Shown here piece after piece: positions 14,754 through 27,842 of a DNA stretch of 64,000 nt. Location of the stretch: assembly GCF_000972845.2 (NCBI RefSeq), contig NC_040022.1, forward strand, positions 8,039,160-8,103,159, read 5' to 3'. The first letter of the stretch is position 1; every line of letters starts with the position of its first letter. The notes below the pieces were generated by a model, which worked only from the letters and a program-made list of their open reading frames with translations, did not search any database and was not told where the DNA came from. The translations under genes and the position numbers were made by a program. Source of the DNA: Larimichthys crocea (Eukaryota > Chordata > Actinopteri > Sciaenidae).

Positions 14754-15819
14754 TACTCTTCAGCAGTATGAGCGTTGGGAGACTGTGCATGCCGGTGCAG
14801 GGATGCTCAACACACAGCTAAGAATGAAACACAAATTTTGCCCATGATAAATTCACACTCCCTCACCCACACTCCCTCACTCGCTCGCTCCATGCCTTAT
14901 TTCCTCTCCATTACACATTATACTCTCTCTCTCTCTTAAAGACACAGGCGGCACGCTGCATTGCTACACGCCTACGGCACATCTCATGATATGGTAATAA
15001 AGGGGAGTCCAGGGACATGGTCCTGTGTGAGGTTCAGCAGCTGAGCTAGCAGGGGGGGTGGGCGGAGAAACGCTTGAAGCATCTACTGTACCAGGAATGA
15101 TGGGGGGGGGTGGTGCTGGTGATGCAAGGAAGGGAGGGAGATTGGAAGAGAGAGACACAAGTGAACACTTGAAATATCCCCTAGTGACAACAGCAGCTAA
15201 TGATGAAGCTGGGATGGACCCGAGGCGAGTTTGTAAAAGATTGGCATGGCAACCGGAGCGCAGTGGCAGGTGAGAATGACGAGAAAGACGCCACAGGAGG
15301 GCAACCACAGCATCACTGTGTGGCCTTTGGATCTGCCCTGCTGGATGTTTGTTTCCAAGTGTAAATTACAGTTCTTATTCCTGCCGACTATCATCTCCAG
15401 TTACCAACAATCCCCAAGTCCACAAGTAGGGCAGTGTTATGCCCGCTATTTAACAATGCCCTTGAAAAACAATGGGGAAGAATCCATACTGAAATTAATC
15501 ATGTACAATACAGCATGTGATAGAGGACAAAAAATGAACTCCAAGTAGCTAAGGGAAGCAGACAAAGGGAGTGAAATCAAGGACACACGGTGAAGACGGT
15601 TGAAACTGTCAGGTGTTGTGGATGAAAGAGAGTTCAGCGTTTTGCTGTCAAACAGTGAGAGGCTTTAGTAGCTAATGGATGCTGATGAATTAAGAGAGTG
15701 AGAGGGGGAGAGAGAGAGGGAGAGGGAGAGTAAAATGCCAGGGGATGGAGAGATAAAAGAGGATGGAGGTCCAGGATGAGAGTAATGAATAATGTATGGT
15801 CAGGCTGCACATGACTTAC

Positions 15820-15910
15820 GCAGCACACTGGCCTGTCCGTCATGTCCACCTGGATCACAGACTCGGAGAGACGATACTTCAGCTTGTCAGTTGGCACCTC
15901 TCCAGCTGAG
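15820..15910 (-). CDS. Orphan internal coding exon (candidate), product unknown
   Basis: On the minus strand a pyrimidine-rich acceptor ending TTTTAG (15,911-12) leads into an open segment. It ends at a strong donor, TGC|GTAAGT (donor GT at 15,819-15,818). The open frame in between reads SAGEVPTDKLKYRLSESV then IQVDMTDRPVCC. Third codon positions are GC-biased, like the real exons further right and unlike the AT-rich surroundings. A second possible acceptor lies 5 bases inside. I do not recognise the protein and found no partner exon on either side. It may belong to a gene with long introns that continues outside the window, or it may be chance. Confidence 0.4.
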
Positions 15911-16262
15911 CTAAAACCAAGCAGACAAAATCCTTCAACAGCACAAATTTACTATTTTTTCTAAGTTGAAGTCAAAGCAGGGGAAGTTTAAAAGGCTATC
16001 TTCGAGATGTCAGTGTCTATTAAAAGCTACACTGATAGAAATATCCTTTACAAGTGACATGACATCCTAGGTAATTAAAATGTCACTATATTTGGCAAAA
16101 TAATGTTAAATGCAGATGTTATGCCACAAAACATGACCTTACAACAATAGGCAGACAATCTTAAATAAAACTAAGCACTGAGAAATAAAAGATAATTCTG
16201 ATATCTGTCAATAAATACACATTGAGTATTGTTTATGTATTAAGAGGAAGCAGAGGAAGTCT

Positions 16263-16286
16263 AATATATATATATATATATATATA
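16263..16286. repeat. (AT)n microsatellite
   Basis: About 24 bases of perfect TA repeat in AT-rich intergenic DNA. Confidence 0.95.
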
Positions 16287-18877
16287 ATGTGCTTAACTAC
16301 ATTAAGAGACCTAAATTTGGGTCATTCTGTTCTGGGTGCTCGTACTGGTATTCATGGTGAATGATGTTTCCCTATAATGGCTGGTTACTATTTATAGTAA
16401 ACGGCCTAATATTGATCAAAATCAAATTTTCAAAATATTCATAAGTAGCAACATAAGTAAGCTTTTACTTCCCCTGAAGCACAAAATGACACGTCTGCAG
16501 AGGGTTGATTGGTTCAGTAGGTGATCAGTACCTTAATTACACCACAGTCATTTTAGTAGTTTATTCTCTCAATGGCACCGCAATCCCAGATGTTTGATAT
16601 TTTCTTTTACAACTGGTGCAGGATTAGAGAGACAGGTCACTTCTTACAAGTATTTATCTCTGCACCCAAATATCTGTATAGGAGTCCCTTTATCTGAAAT
16701 AAAAGGGAGCATATTCCTAGAAGTGTCCCCTTTGAGATCAAACTTTTACTAACATCTAAACCCATCAATTTTTCCTGGCCCTGATCCCACTCCTTTAATA
16801 TTGGGTATCTGCCAAGTCCAATCCGATACTTACTCAGCGGCACGGGGTATGAGGTATACGATGTTGATTAATATATGGACACTGAAATGACAGGTGTGGC
16901 CTGTTAATATAACATCCTAAATCGTTGACATGACGTGAATCAAAGTTAACACAGATTGTGATTCCTATTGGTGTTGAGCAGCCAATTTTAATTCCGCCTC
17001 GTCATCAAGGTTCTAGTGAAAGTAACATTAATTAGCAAACACTGATATAATCTGCCACCGGCGACATTTGTCACTTTAACCAGCTAAAAATGAAGGCTGC
17101 TAGCTGAATGTTTTATGCACTGGTACTCTTTGCATAATCAGACAGCGAGAGTGATTTTACAGTCAGAGGTTAGTAAATCATGTATTCTGCCAACCTGGAT
17201 GTCAGAGTTTACAGTCACATCAGTGGGCCCAATATTTTTTCCACACTGACAGGCTTGCATACAATGAAATGCATGCACTGTTGTAAATTAAAACAGTGCT
17301 GCAATGCTAGCAGGCTCAAGTGGACAAAACAGATTTTGATCGATTTTATTTTAGTCAATATAATAATTCATTAAAACATGTACATATTATACAAATAAAT
17401 ATATAATACAAATTTCAATTCTCTAATGTGCTGCTATTAATAACATAAGCAGGCTGCTAACAAAAACAAATTTAATATATCTGAACCCTGGCTTTCATTA
17501 TTTACATCCTGCTGTGGCTTTTTCATTGGTTCACTTCATGTGATATACAGTATGTTGACGTTGAATACCTCACACAAAATATGTGCACCCCGCAGGTAAT
17601 ATAAATGCCAATTTTAAGTTTGATTACTCGTCATAAACGACTGCTGTGTGGCTATATGTCATGTTGTATACCCGCATACAACTGGTAAACAAACAAACAT
17701 AAAATTGCTGCCGTAGGTCTAATAGATCAGCCCAAGGACGTTGTCATATTGAGATAATTGCTATGATCTGCATCATTTGTGAAACAGCTTAACCTGCTAC
17801 TGCCTGATAGATTGTTTAAACAATATTGGAGATTATGTAGCTATGACGGCATGTTTTGCTTCAGGGCTTCAGTATTTTACGAGTAGGAAACCGCTCATTG
17901 CAGAGGTGCAACTTGCTGAGTAAGTAACTCTGTGGAGCTGATGCGTACACTCTGCCACTGTCATTATCAGGCTGCTCAATCTAAAAATAATTAGTTTTTT
18001 TTTTTCTTTTAGATATGATTTTACAGGTTTTAAATTCGAGTCTCGGAAAGAAATGTTTTGTTATCCCTCAGGAGTTAAAAGAGCCCAGTTTGTCCTGGTT
18101 GTCCTCCTTCTCTCCATCTCAGCTATGCGCGCTCATCGACCCAGAAACCCTTCAGCACATTTTGTGGCACAATAGATCGGCCCTCGCTTCAGTGGAAACT
18201 GGCCATCTGAGGTTATTAGAGAGTGGCTGGGGAGGAATGTCAATGTCAGCGTGACTTAGATGCAGGAAGACAAGACAACCTGGACAGGCAGGAGGCGGTG
18301 GTGTTCGTACTGTACAAGAGAAAGAGAAAAGGTAACTGTCACAACACATTCATCACCTGTTCCCTTTTACAACATGCAGAAACACATATGCACGCACATG
18401 CACTAATGCACACAGTTTCTTAAGTCTCATTGTAACCTTCCCGTGTATAGGCCTAAATGTCCACAATGATGGATATTACTCCTGTAATACACAGTGAACC
18501 AAGACTGTTCCAATTATATTACAAACATTTATCATCTGACCATTTTAGACTTTGCAGAAATCCTTTGCAGAGTTACTGCTGATTAAGCACTTTAAGCCCG
18601 TTTTGTCCGGTGGAAACAATGGAGAAAAATGTTTATTGGAGCCAACGAGCCACATTCAGTCAGCCAACTCACAAAGAGCGATGCATTAAATACAAAGCCT
18701 GACACTAGCTATATGTGGAATATAAACGTGGGCCATGTGACTCCTGTGTGGCAGGAGGATACACTGCAAGCACGGTATACTGTAGGTGAGGAGTGGGCAT
18801 CAGCTGCCCATTGAAATAGATGTGACGTCAGAAAACCACGTGAGGTACAGCAGCAGGCTGAGGCACGCCAGCTATCC

Positions 18878-18965
18878 AGGATCAGAATCAACTTTACTGG
18901 CCGAGTATGTTTTTGCACACAGCCAAAATAACAGTGAAAACAAGTTGTTTGGGTATTCTGTGGCG
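18878..18965 (-). mobile_element. Truncated LINE 3' end, minus orientation (candidate)
   Basis: The plus strand reads 'ggatcagaatcaactttact' followed by 'ggccgagtatgttttt' and 'gcacacagcc'. This is the reverse complement of a non-LTR retrotransposon 3' end familiar from fish genomes, whose forward strand ends in AATAAAG and TTCTGAT repeats. Only the extreme 3' end is present. Family not assigned. Confidence 0.55.
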
Positions 18966-20422
18966 CCAACCAGAGGCTCCTCACAACAGAAGGTGTGAGA
19001 AATGTGTCTATCTGTATACATGTAGATAACTATAAGCATACAAACCTCACAACACTTGACAAGCCGCAGATGACCATCAGTACATGGATATGTTTACAGC
19101 TGAGTGTAGCAGCAGTGTAAACTGGGGAAAAAAAGACAACAAATATGTTTATGTCCCTAAAACCCCTAAAGCCAATACACATTATTATTCTCAATGAGAT
19201 AAAAGGGCAAGCCAAAGAAAAACACAACAACCGAGGGGGAAATATATATACTGCAAAAATACTAAAGCCTATAACCAGGGGTAAAATATAACTAGGATAA
19301 TTTACTCAAGTGCTGCACTTAAGGACATAAATGAGGCACTGGAAGACTAGTCAGACCTGGGATGACTTCTATTCTCTCATTAAGTGTACAACATCTTACA
19401 GAATATAAGAAAACACTGGGCTGCTATGTTTATTTAGCGGTCCACTGATACTAACTGTTATTTATTCATTTTTGAATGTGTTGTTATTTGTCCTTTTCTT
19501 ATCCTTTATTACACATTGTCTATGGATTATTATGTTAGTGTAGTGTATCCTAACAAATTCGGCTATATGTTTGTATCGCTGGATGTTATACTATATCAAA
19601 AATGCCAAAATGAAGAACATATATGACAAAATCGAGTTAGTTGCAGTTTATTGAAATATTTCCAATTTTCCCTGTTTATCTTGCTTTTGCTGAAAAATTT
19701 AGAGGGTTACTCCATTGCATTTAGTCAGTGGTTGCAGATTAAGATGTTGCAGAAAACACATGATGATTAGTTCATAAAATCTGATACTTTGTTGAAAACT
19801 ACACAAGTATATATACGTATAGAATAAGCTCCACCTCGAGCTGCAACGTTAAAATTCTTCTTTTCACATTATGCGTCAGTAAAAACATTTAATACTACAG
19901 TATATATTAATATATCTCTGACAAGTGCATAATGAGTACTATTCATTTTGTTTTTAAAAAAGAAAAAAACAGCAGCATTGGCGCAGAAACCAGCTTCCAG
20001 CAGAGCCAAGCAGACAGCGGCCAGGTTAGCACAAAACTTACCTTCAGCCTTGAGTACGAATAAAGTAAATTTGAGACTGACAGCTGACATGAGGAATAAC
20101 AACTGACGAACACAGAGGAGCACCAATGACCAAATATATAGAAGGAGCACCAACAAACTCAACTACAGTGCCTCATCTGACGGGGTGCGTTAGATTTACG
20201 TTAGGGCGAGTACTGAAGGTCAGGTGGGACTAATTCCTGTTCCCTTCATTAAATATGAAAATAAACGTTTACTGCATAAACGTAATTTAAATGTATACTT
20301 ATTTTAGCAAGTGCGTGTTGTAATGTTATACATTAGCATCAAAATATACTCACCGAAAGGTAAATGTGTTTCACAGTCATGTTATAACACAGCAGGCGTT
20401 TGGACGTGAAGTAGCAGAGTAA

Positions 20423-20576
20423 ACACAGGTGTTTACAATGACACTAATTAAGGCTCAGTTCCATGCAGGTCAAACAGAGTCAGGGTGCTGCTATGTTATG
20501 GTGCATGCTGTGCTCACTGGAAAGTCTGCACTAAATGGAACTCAGCCTTAATTAGTGTCATTGCAAACACCTGTGT
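20423..20576. repeat. Inverted repeat, 42-bp arms with 70-bp loop
   Basis: The left arm 20,423-20,464 (starts acacaggtgtttacaatg) is the reverse complement of the right arm 20,535-20,576 (ends attgcaaacacctgtgt), with two mismatches over 42 bases. Weaker similarity extends outward: GTTATAACACAGCAG on the left and CATAACGTCTGCTGTG on the right. This suggests terminal inverted repeats of a small non-autonomous DNA element. Confidence 0.85.
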
Positions 20577-20764
20577 CATAACGTCTGCTGTGAGAAAGGT
20601 CCATTGGATTATAAGTGTGGATGCATTTAAGTGTAAACATTATATTGGTCTACAATGTTACATCAGAATGTATTAGTTGGTTATATTTTATATGAATAGT
20701 CTGAAGGTGAAAAGCAACATTTTAGTCAGAAAAAAAGTACAGTACTTGAGTTAATGTTACTTTC

Positions 20765-20860
20765 TACTGCTGGCGATGGGGTTGAGTATCTCGCTCAAGG
20801 ACACTATCGTGGACAGAAAAAGCTGAAGATCGAAACCCCAGAAACCCTGTGATTAATGAG
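20765..20860. repeat. Degenerate dispersed fish repeat ('gctcaaggacac' family), short copy
   Basis: The core 'ctcgctcaaggacactat' followed by 'gatcgaaaccccagaaacc' matches the pattern of a repeat widespread in teleosts. A longer and better copy lies at 40,095-40,285. Boundaries are approximate. Confidence 0.5.
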
Positions 20861-23800
20861 TGACCTACTGTACACTCTAAACTCCAATCAATATGATAGT
20901 TCTCATAATAAACAAGAGAATTAGGAGAAAAATGGATTAGAATGTTGTACAGACATGGTAGCAAGTTTAATAGTGTCCAGTGGCTGCATTTGTTGGCAAA
21001 GCTTTACTCGTGTTAAATCATCTAACTTCTTTTTTTCACACACAGCAGACATCTTTCTGACTCGGCTGTATCATGAAATCAAAGAGTTCTTGGCCTCAGT
21101 GTTAGTCTGCTGCCAATCAGTTGGACAAATCTTGTGTTTCCATGGCGATGTGAAAGGCTAGAGATGACTCGTCTTTATAGAAAGGTGCAGTGACTGGTGA
21201 ACTCTGGTTTCCTTTGCCATGTGTGGGTGGATGGACAGGATTTTAAATACCAGCGCAGCCACGGGCACACTGCTGAGCACCTTCTGTGACTTCTGCAGGC
21301 CAAGAAATGCAAGTGACCATTAATGTTACATGTGCATGCATTGAGCGCGTACATACAGAAAATGGAGTGCACAGAAAAGAATCACTGCACTAAACAGGAC
21401 CACATTATATTAACGTTCAAATGTGGAAGCATAAAATGATAAATAATAAATCTACAACAACCAGTTTTTGGTTGTTTTTTGTTGCTCAACATTCACTGCA
21501 GGCATAGATAAAACAATGTGAGGATGCTGCGTAATGCATATGTGACTGCTAAAATAATTGCCAATATCCCTTCATTGATCTTCAATGGTTGATCAGTGAT
21601 ACAGCTGGTCAGTGACAAATAGTGATGCAGTGGCTACGCTCCCCTGGGATCAGGGTCATCACTGGTGGAGGAAGAATATAGATCCTTTACTTAAGTAAAG
21701 AGAGCTTAACAATAATGTAAAAGTACTCCAAAACAAGAAAGGGAAATGACTTCAGTAAGAGTACAGATGTACAGTAAAATATGCAAAAAGAAACATGTCC
21801 AGTGACTGATGTTTTATTATAGATGAAATTCTTACATTGTATGTAGATTGATGTCAATCGTGAGTTTTATTTTTGTAGCAGGTTGAGGAACTGGTTTTAA
21901 CGATTTGACATACAGGATTGTGAGATGATTAATGTGGTAGCAAAGAAGAAGAAAAAAATCCCCCTGAACAAATTTGTATTCACTCTTTTGAACTTTCTTT
22001 AATTGTTGCTTGTTTTATGAAATAGTGTATCATTTCACCTGTTTAAAAAAGTTTGTTGGAACTGCTAACATGAAACATGATATATCTCCCCAACCAGACA
22101 CAGCTTTATTTTGTGATGGGTCACAAAACATTTGGGAACTGCTGGTTTAATCTTTAAAAAATAATGCATTGAGTTTTTATAAGCTTATCTCGTGCTTGTA
22201 ATGTAAAACCTTAAACTGAAAAGTAACTAAAGCTTTCAAATAAATATAGTCAATAAACAAGTACGAGGTAAACTACTCCTGCCTGCTGAAAAGTTGACAC
22301 CATAGTGGCGTGAATGAAGGGTTAATGTGCTGTAAAACTACAGAGCATGATGTCACAGCTCAAGGTTAGATTTGGCTGATCGACAGAGAGTAAAGGTCAA
22401 GTGTACCGCAGGGTGTGTGATTCCACATATCCTATTACAATTATTTCGGGTTTATTTGATAGTCAGGGCATGTGAGAGAGCAGGGAAGAGGTGATGGGCA
22501 TGAAGGTAGCTGGGAAATGTGTTGAACCAGTGAAATTGATTCAAATACCACCTCAGCTCAACCTCAATTACAAAGCAGGATCTTTCAAGTAAAAAAAAAA
22601 TATGATCAGATCAGGTCAGCAAACATCTGGTAACTCCAATATAAAGGGCAAACCGGCAGCTACTGCAAGGTAAGGGATGATGTGTCTACAAAGATAGGAT
22701 CATAGGCTACCCGCTGTTCTACTAAAGAGCCTTAGCAAAATAAAAGTAGGACTAGCCCCTGCCCCCCTCCCATCATCCCTCTGCACCCCAGCATTTGCAC
22801 TCCCTGTATTACAGCACATGACTCCATGTCTCCTGCTCCCCCTTTCTCCATGTCTGCTCAGTCTCTCTCTATAAATACATAAGGTGCTGTTTCCAAGGTA
22901 ACAACTCTATGGAGAATTGGCCACCTCAAATCTAGATGGAGTGGAAAAGGAGGGTGAGCAGTGGTCTGCAGGCTATTCAGCTGCCAGGAAAAAGACCCTC
23001 ATCTTCACAGTCCATTTCTGTCCCATGGGACTTTTAATTTTAACCAAATACGTCCTCCTATAAGCTACATCTTAGACCCATGAGAGAAAAAAAATGTCAT
23101 GACTCCAATTAATGTGAGGATGTATTAGTGTTTGATCTGTAGCTGGATGGGTCATTTGTATATCTTGTTATCTAACGCTCCAGAGCAGGAGATGCCTCTT
23201 ACAGTGCACTTTGAAGCCACTTTGAACATGAGACCTGTTGCCTAACTGCATATGTTCAATTCATAATTAGTGTGAATATTATAACAGTAACATCTGCATT
23301 GGTAATAACTGTATCAGTAAAGAGCTGCTTCAGTGTTCCTATAGTGGCAAGGCCAGTGTTTCTATATTAATAATGTACGGATATCACACAATATCTGTTT
23401 GATGTATATTATCATCTCTCCCTGAATCACTCAATCAGGAGTTTCTTTCACAACAATGGCCAATGGCGGTGCATTATCACACTTATTGCACGACTACTTA
23501 GGGGAAAAAACATAAATATTTTGTGTCAAAATATTTATTTATTGAATAATATTTTTTTTAATTATTATTCGTGGCAGCTAACAGAGTCGAGTATTCATCA
23601 AAGACACATTCTGACATTAATACTACCTGAATTGTTAATGTGGACAGACTACTAACTTTGTACTAGTAGTTTTATTGTGTTATGGTATATTGTGTGTGTG
23701 ACTTGACGCTTGTATGTAGTGTTGCAGTTTCTCATGGTGAGGGTAGTAAGACTGATGATGCTTAACACACCCAAGTCAGTCTTCATATCACCATAAGAGT

Positions 23801-24362
23801 ACATGATGATTACAAATAAAAAAATAAAAAAAGTAGGAGTGGTATTAACTCATACTCATAGAACAGTTTTTCTGATGTGTAATAAGTTGAAGCATATGTA
23901 TTCGCTGCCCTCCAGTGGTCACAGTCAGGAACAGCATCGTAAGACTTAGTCCACTAACAAGCAGACACAATAGCATACTGAGACTTCCTGTGAACACTTT
24001 CAGAATAAAATATTTACCACATTATACATTTTTTCAATGATAAATGATTTGCAATTTTCAAATTTGATATTTTTGACTTGAATGCAGAGCCATATTTAGA
24101 CATCTGCCACTGAGGCGTACACACATAGCTGCCAGTGTGACCCTAGATAGAAACTCGACAATCACAAACTTTGACGATGTGAACTGAATTTGAAATTCAC
24201 TGACTTCTGGCTAACCAATCCATAAAGGAATTTTATTCATCACTGTGAGACATTTTCTCATGAATTCATTTCAAGTTATTCCAATGAAAAGGCCAGTGAA
24301 GAAGATGTACAATAGAGATCTCTTTATTATAGTGCATTTATCAGATGTTACAAGATGAGTTT

Positions 24363-24385
24363 AAAAAAAAAAAAAAAAAAAAAAA
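24363..24385. repeat. Poly(A) tract
   Basis: 23 consecutive A bases, about 45 bases before a perfect 44-bp tandem duplication. Confidence 0.95.
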
Positions 24386-24428
24386 GCATAAAAAGGATAT
24401 TAAGAAATACATATGCACATACCTTTAT

Positions 24429-24516
24429 CATTTGTACAGAAAATTAAAGCTTCACATCTGAACAAGAGCAAGCATTTGTACAGAAAATTAAAGCTTCACA
24501 TCTGAACAAGAGCAAG
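24429..24516. repeat. Perfect 44-bp tandem duplication
   Basis: The 44-base unit beginning 'catttgtacagaaaattaaa' at 24,429-24,472 is repeated immediately, without any difference, at 24,473-24,516. Perfect identity implies a recent duplication or an assembly artefact. Confidence 0.97.
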
Positions 24517-25779
24517 TGAAAGATGTCAAGTTAGAATACGTTTTCTTACGGATTATATACATTTGTATTTCTTGCTGTATAACAGAGTATGTAACGTATC
24601 ATATGAACTCCACAGACATTAGGAAATACAGAATGTACGGACAAAGAAAGCCCGAAAGACCAGCTCAAATGTTTGAAAAAAAAATAAAAAATACCAAAAT
24701 GTCCAGTTGTAGAAACACAAAACTGTGATATTATGACCTTAGAGTCATCTTCAGCTTCAGTCAGCACATATCAAAATTGATATTAATTAAATGCTGGAAC
24801 CTTAATTGTTATTAAATTAAATATTCTGTTACTGGTTTAAAGCTGGAGTAAGTGATTCTAGATAATGTCATTTTAATCAAATACACCTTTTCTCAAATTC
24901 AGTGAGTATCTCCTTAAAGTCTGCTGAAAGAGACTGAGCCACACAACACAGCTTGTTATTGCAGCCAACCCAAAACATAGCTAACCTTAGTTACCTTACT
25001 TGCTTTGTGTGGTATCTGATTACTCCAGAATCACTGACCCCACCTTTGACCGGTGCAACATTCTTACTTGTACATTGTAAGTGCCTGCTGGTGTTGAGCC
25101 ATGGGAATGGTCATTGTCTATGTGCTCTTTGCTAAGGCTGATTGATAAACCACTTCATCACACAAGCCTGTGTTGTGCAAGCTGATGGATGAGGTTGTGC
25201 AAATGGCATCAGGGCAGGGGGCATAATGTCAACAGGTTCAGAAATGTCCACCATAAAACCTGAAGCACTGAGGAAGCATTTACAGTGCTGATTCATTAAA
25301 GACCAGCAGAAACACTTCGAATTCAACTGTACCGTCTGTCACAGCCCTGACAATTTGTTCAGGAACACGTGTGTCCTCTGGAAAACACAGGAGGGGGTGA
25401 CTTCACACACTGCAGGCGAATGCAAAAAAACTGAACCAAACACAATGAGCCCTTTTCTGAAGCCAACCAATTGGTCCCGAGAGCATTTTACTCAAAAAGA
25501 CTGCACACCTGGCACGACAGCTCACGCTTAAGTTATCCAGGTCAAGAACGCATCAACAGTAATGTAAAAAAAAACAACAAACAAACAAAAACAACAGACC
25601 CCAACCCAAAGATCTACATACAAGGAAAAACAAGGCGACCAGTAAATAAAAAGCCAGAGTGGGAGCAACTCTTAAAAAGGCCTCAGTGTTCCAGCAGATG
25701 TAGCTGAAACCCACACAGCACCCAGAGGATACACATGTCCACTGACGATGCAGTAGCCACACTTAACACACCGCCACAT

Positions 25780-26459
25780 AATGTAAACATGAAACATTTA
25801 TTGCCTTTTCTAGATCTCATCATGATGGACATTTTGAATCCTCTGAGCGTAAAACACAAATATCTGGGTCACAGCTACGAGGGGGGGGACGACTGACTTT
25901 AAAAACTGAAGGAACTGTTTGACCACAAGGGAAATTTATCTCCAGGAATAGATGTGATCTGACCATTAGGTATCAGGCATTAAGTATCCAGTGTTCACGG
26001 ATGGACTGTGGAATACTGTGTGGCTTCTCAGGATGAATTAACTCTATGTCACTAGCAGATGTACATCTGAATTAATCTTACTTTATTTTGTTTTTTTAGA
26101 AACAATCTTGATAGATGACACACAGGACTCAACATCCTGTTACACTCTTTGCTTTGTGCACACCAGTGCTTTTGGATGTGCTGACACTGGAGGAATGAGG
26201 TGCTTGATAGTTAACTGTGTGTAAGGCACAGCAGGGCTGCTCCCACTCAGTTCTCACACACACACACACACACACACACTTGTTCAAAAATACTCATCCA
26301 AACACACCCGTACAGTACAAAGATGCAAGGTAGCACTGGCCATAGATCCAACACCTTTAGATGAAAGAGAGGGAAGGAGAGGAGAGAATCAGACCAGGAC
26401 CAGTGTAGTCTCCTATCACGCTGCTGACATAGATGACACACAGGAAGTGGAACGGTGGA
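25780..26459 (-). other. arf2: arf2 3' UTR with poly(A) signal
   Basis: Downstream of the arf2 stop codon on the minus strand the first good AATAAA hexamer is at 25,802-25,797 (TTTATT on plus), so the 3' UTR is probably about 670 bases. It includes a CA microsatellite at 26,255-26,279. The UTR is placed from the signal alone. Confidence 0.55.
26255..26279. repeat. (CA)n microsatellite in arf2 3' UTR
   Basis: About 25 bases of perfect CA repeat. On the transcribed strand it is a GU repeat, a possible binding site for CUG/GU-binding proteins. Confidence 0.95.
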
Positions 26460-27834
<1,375 letters not shown>

Positions 27835-27842
27835 TCACCTGC

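Larger units (their letters stand above)
7846..15819. other. Intergenic DNA, no gene recognised; microsatellites at 13.8-14.75 kb
   Basis: AT-rich to about 12.8 kb, with only short non-coding-like open frames. From about 13.9 to 15.3 kb the DNA is richer in GC and CpG and carries CA, TG and GA microsatellites. It could contain a promoter or noncoding exon, but no coding exon can be supported. Confidence 0.5.
15911..25779. other. Intergenic DNA, no gene recognised
   Basis: AT-rich, with scattered repeats listed separately, an AT microsatellite (16,263-16,286) and an A-tract (24,363-24,385). A pyrimidine-rich acceptor-like site near 18,012 and a GTAACT donor-like site near 18,331 bracket a segment whose frames are interrupted, so I do not call a coding exon there. 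The stretch could hold long-range control elements for the neighbouring Wnt genes; this is inference only. Confidence 0.5.

Noticed and set aside
14278..14847. 189-codon plus-strand open frame and its antisense
   Set aside because: More than a third of it is translation of TG/GA microsatellites; the rest is pyrimidine-rich low complexity.
18012..18331. Possible exon after a long pyrimidine tract at about 18,000
   Set aside because: Acceptor and donor motifs exist, but each frame is interrupted across the segment and no protein is recognisable.
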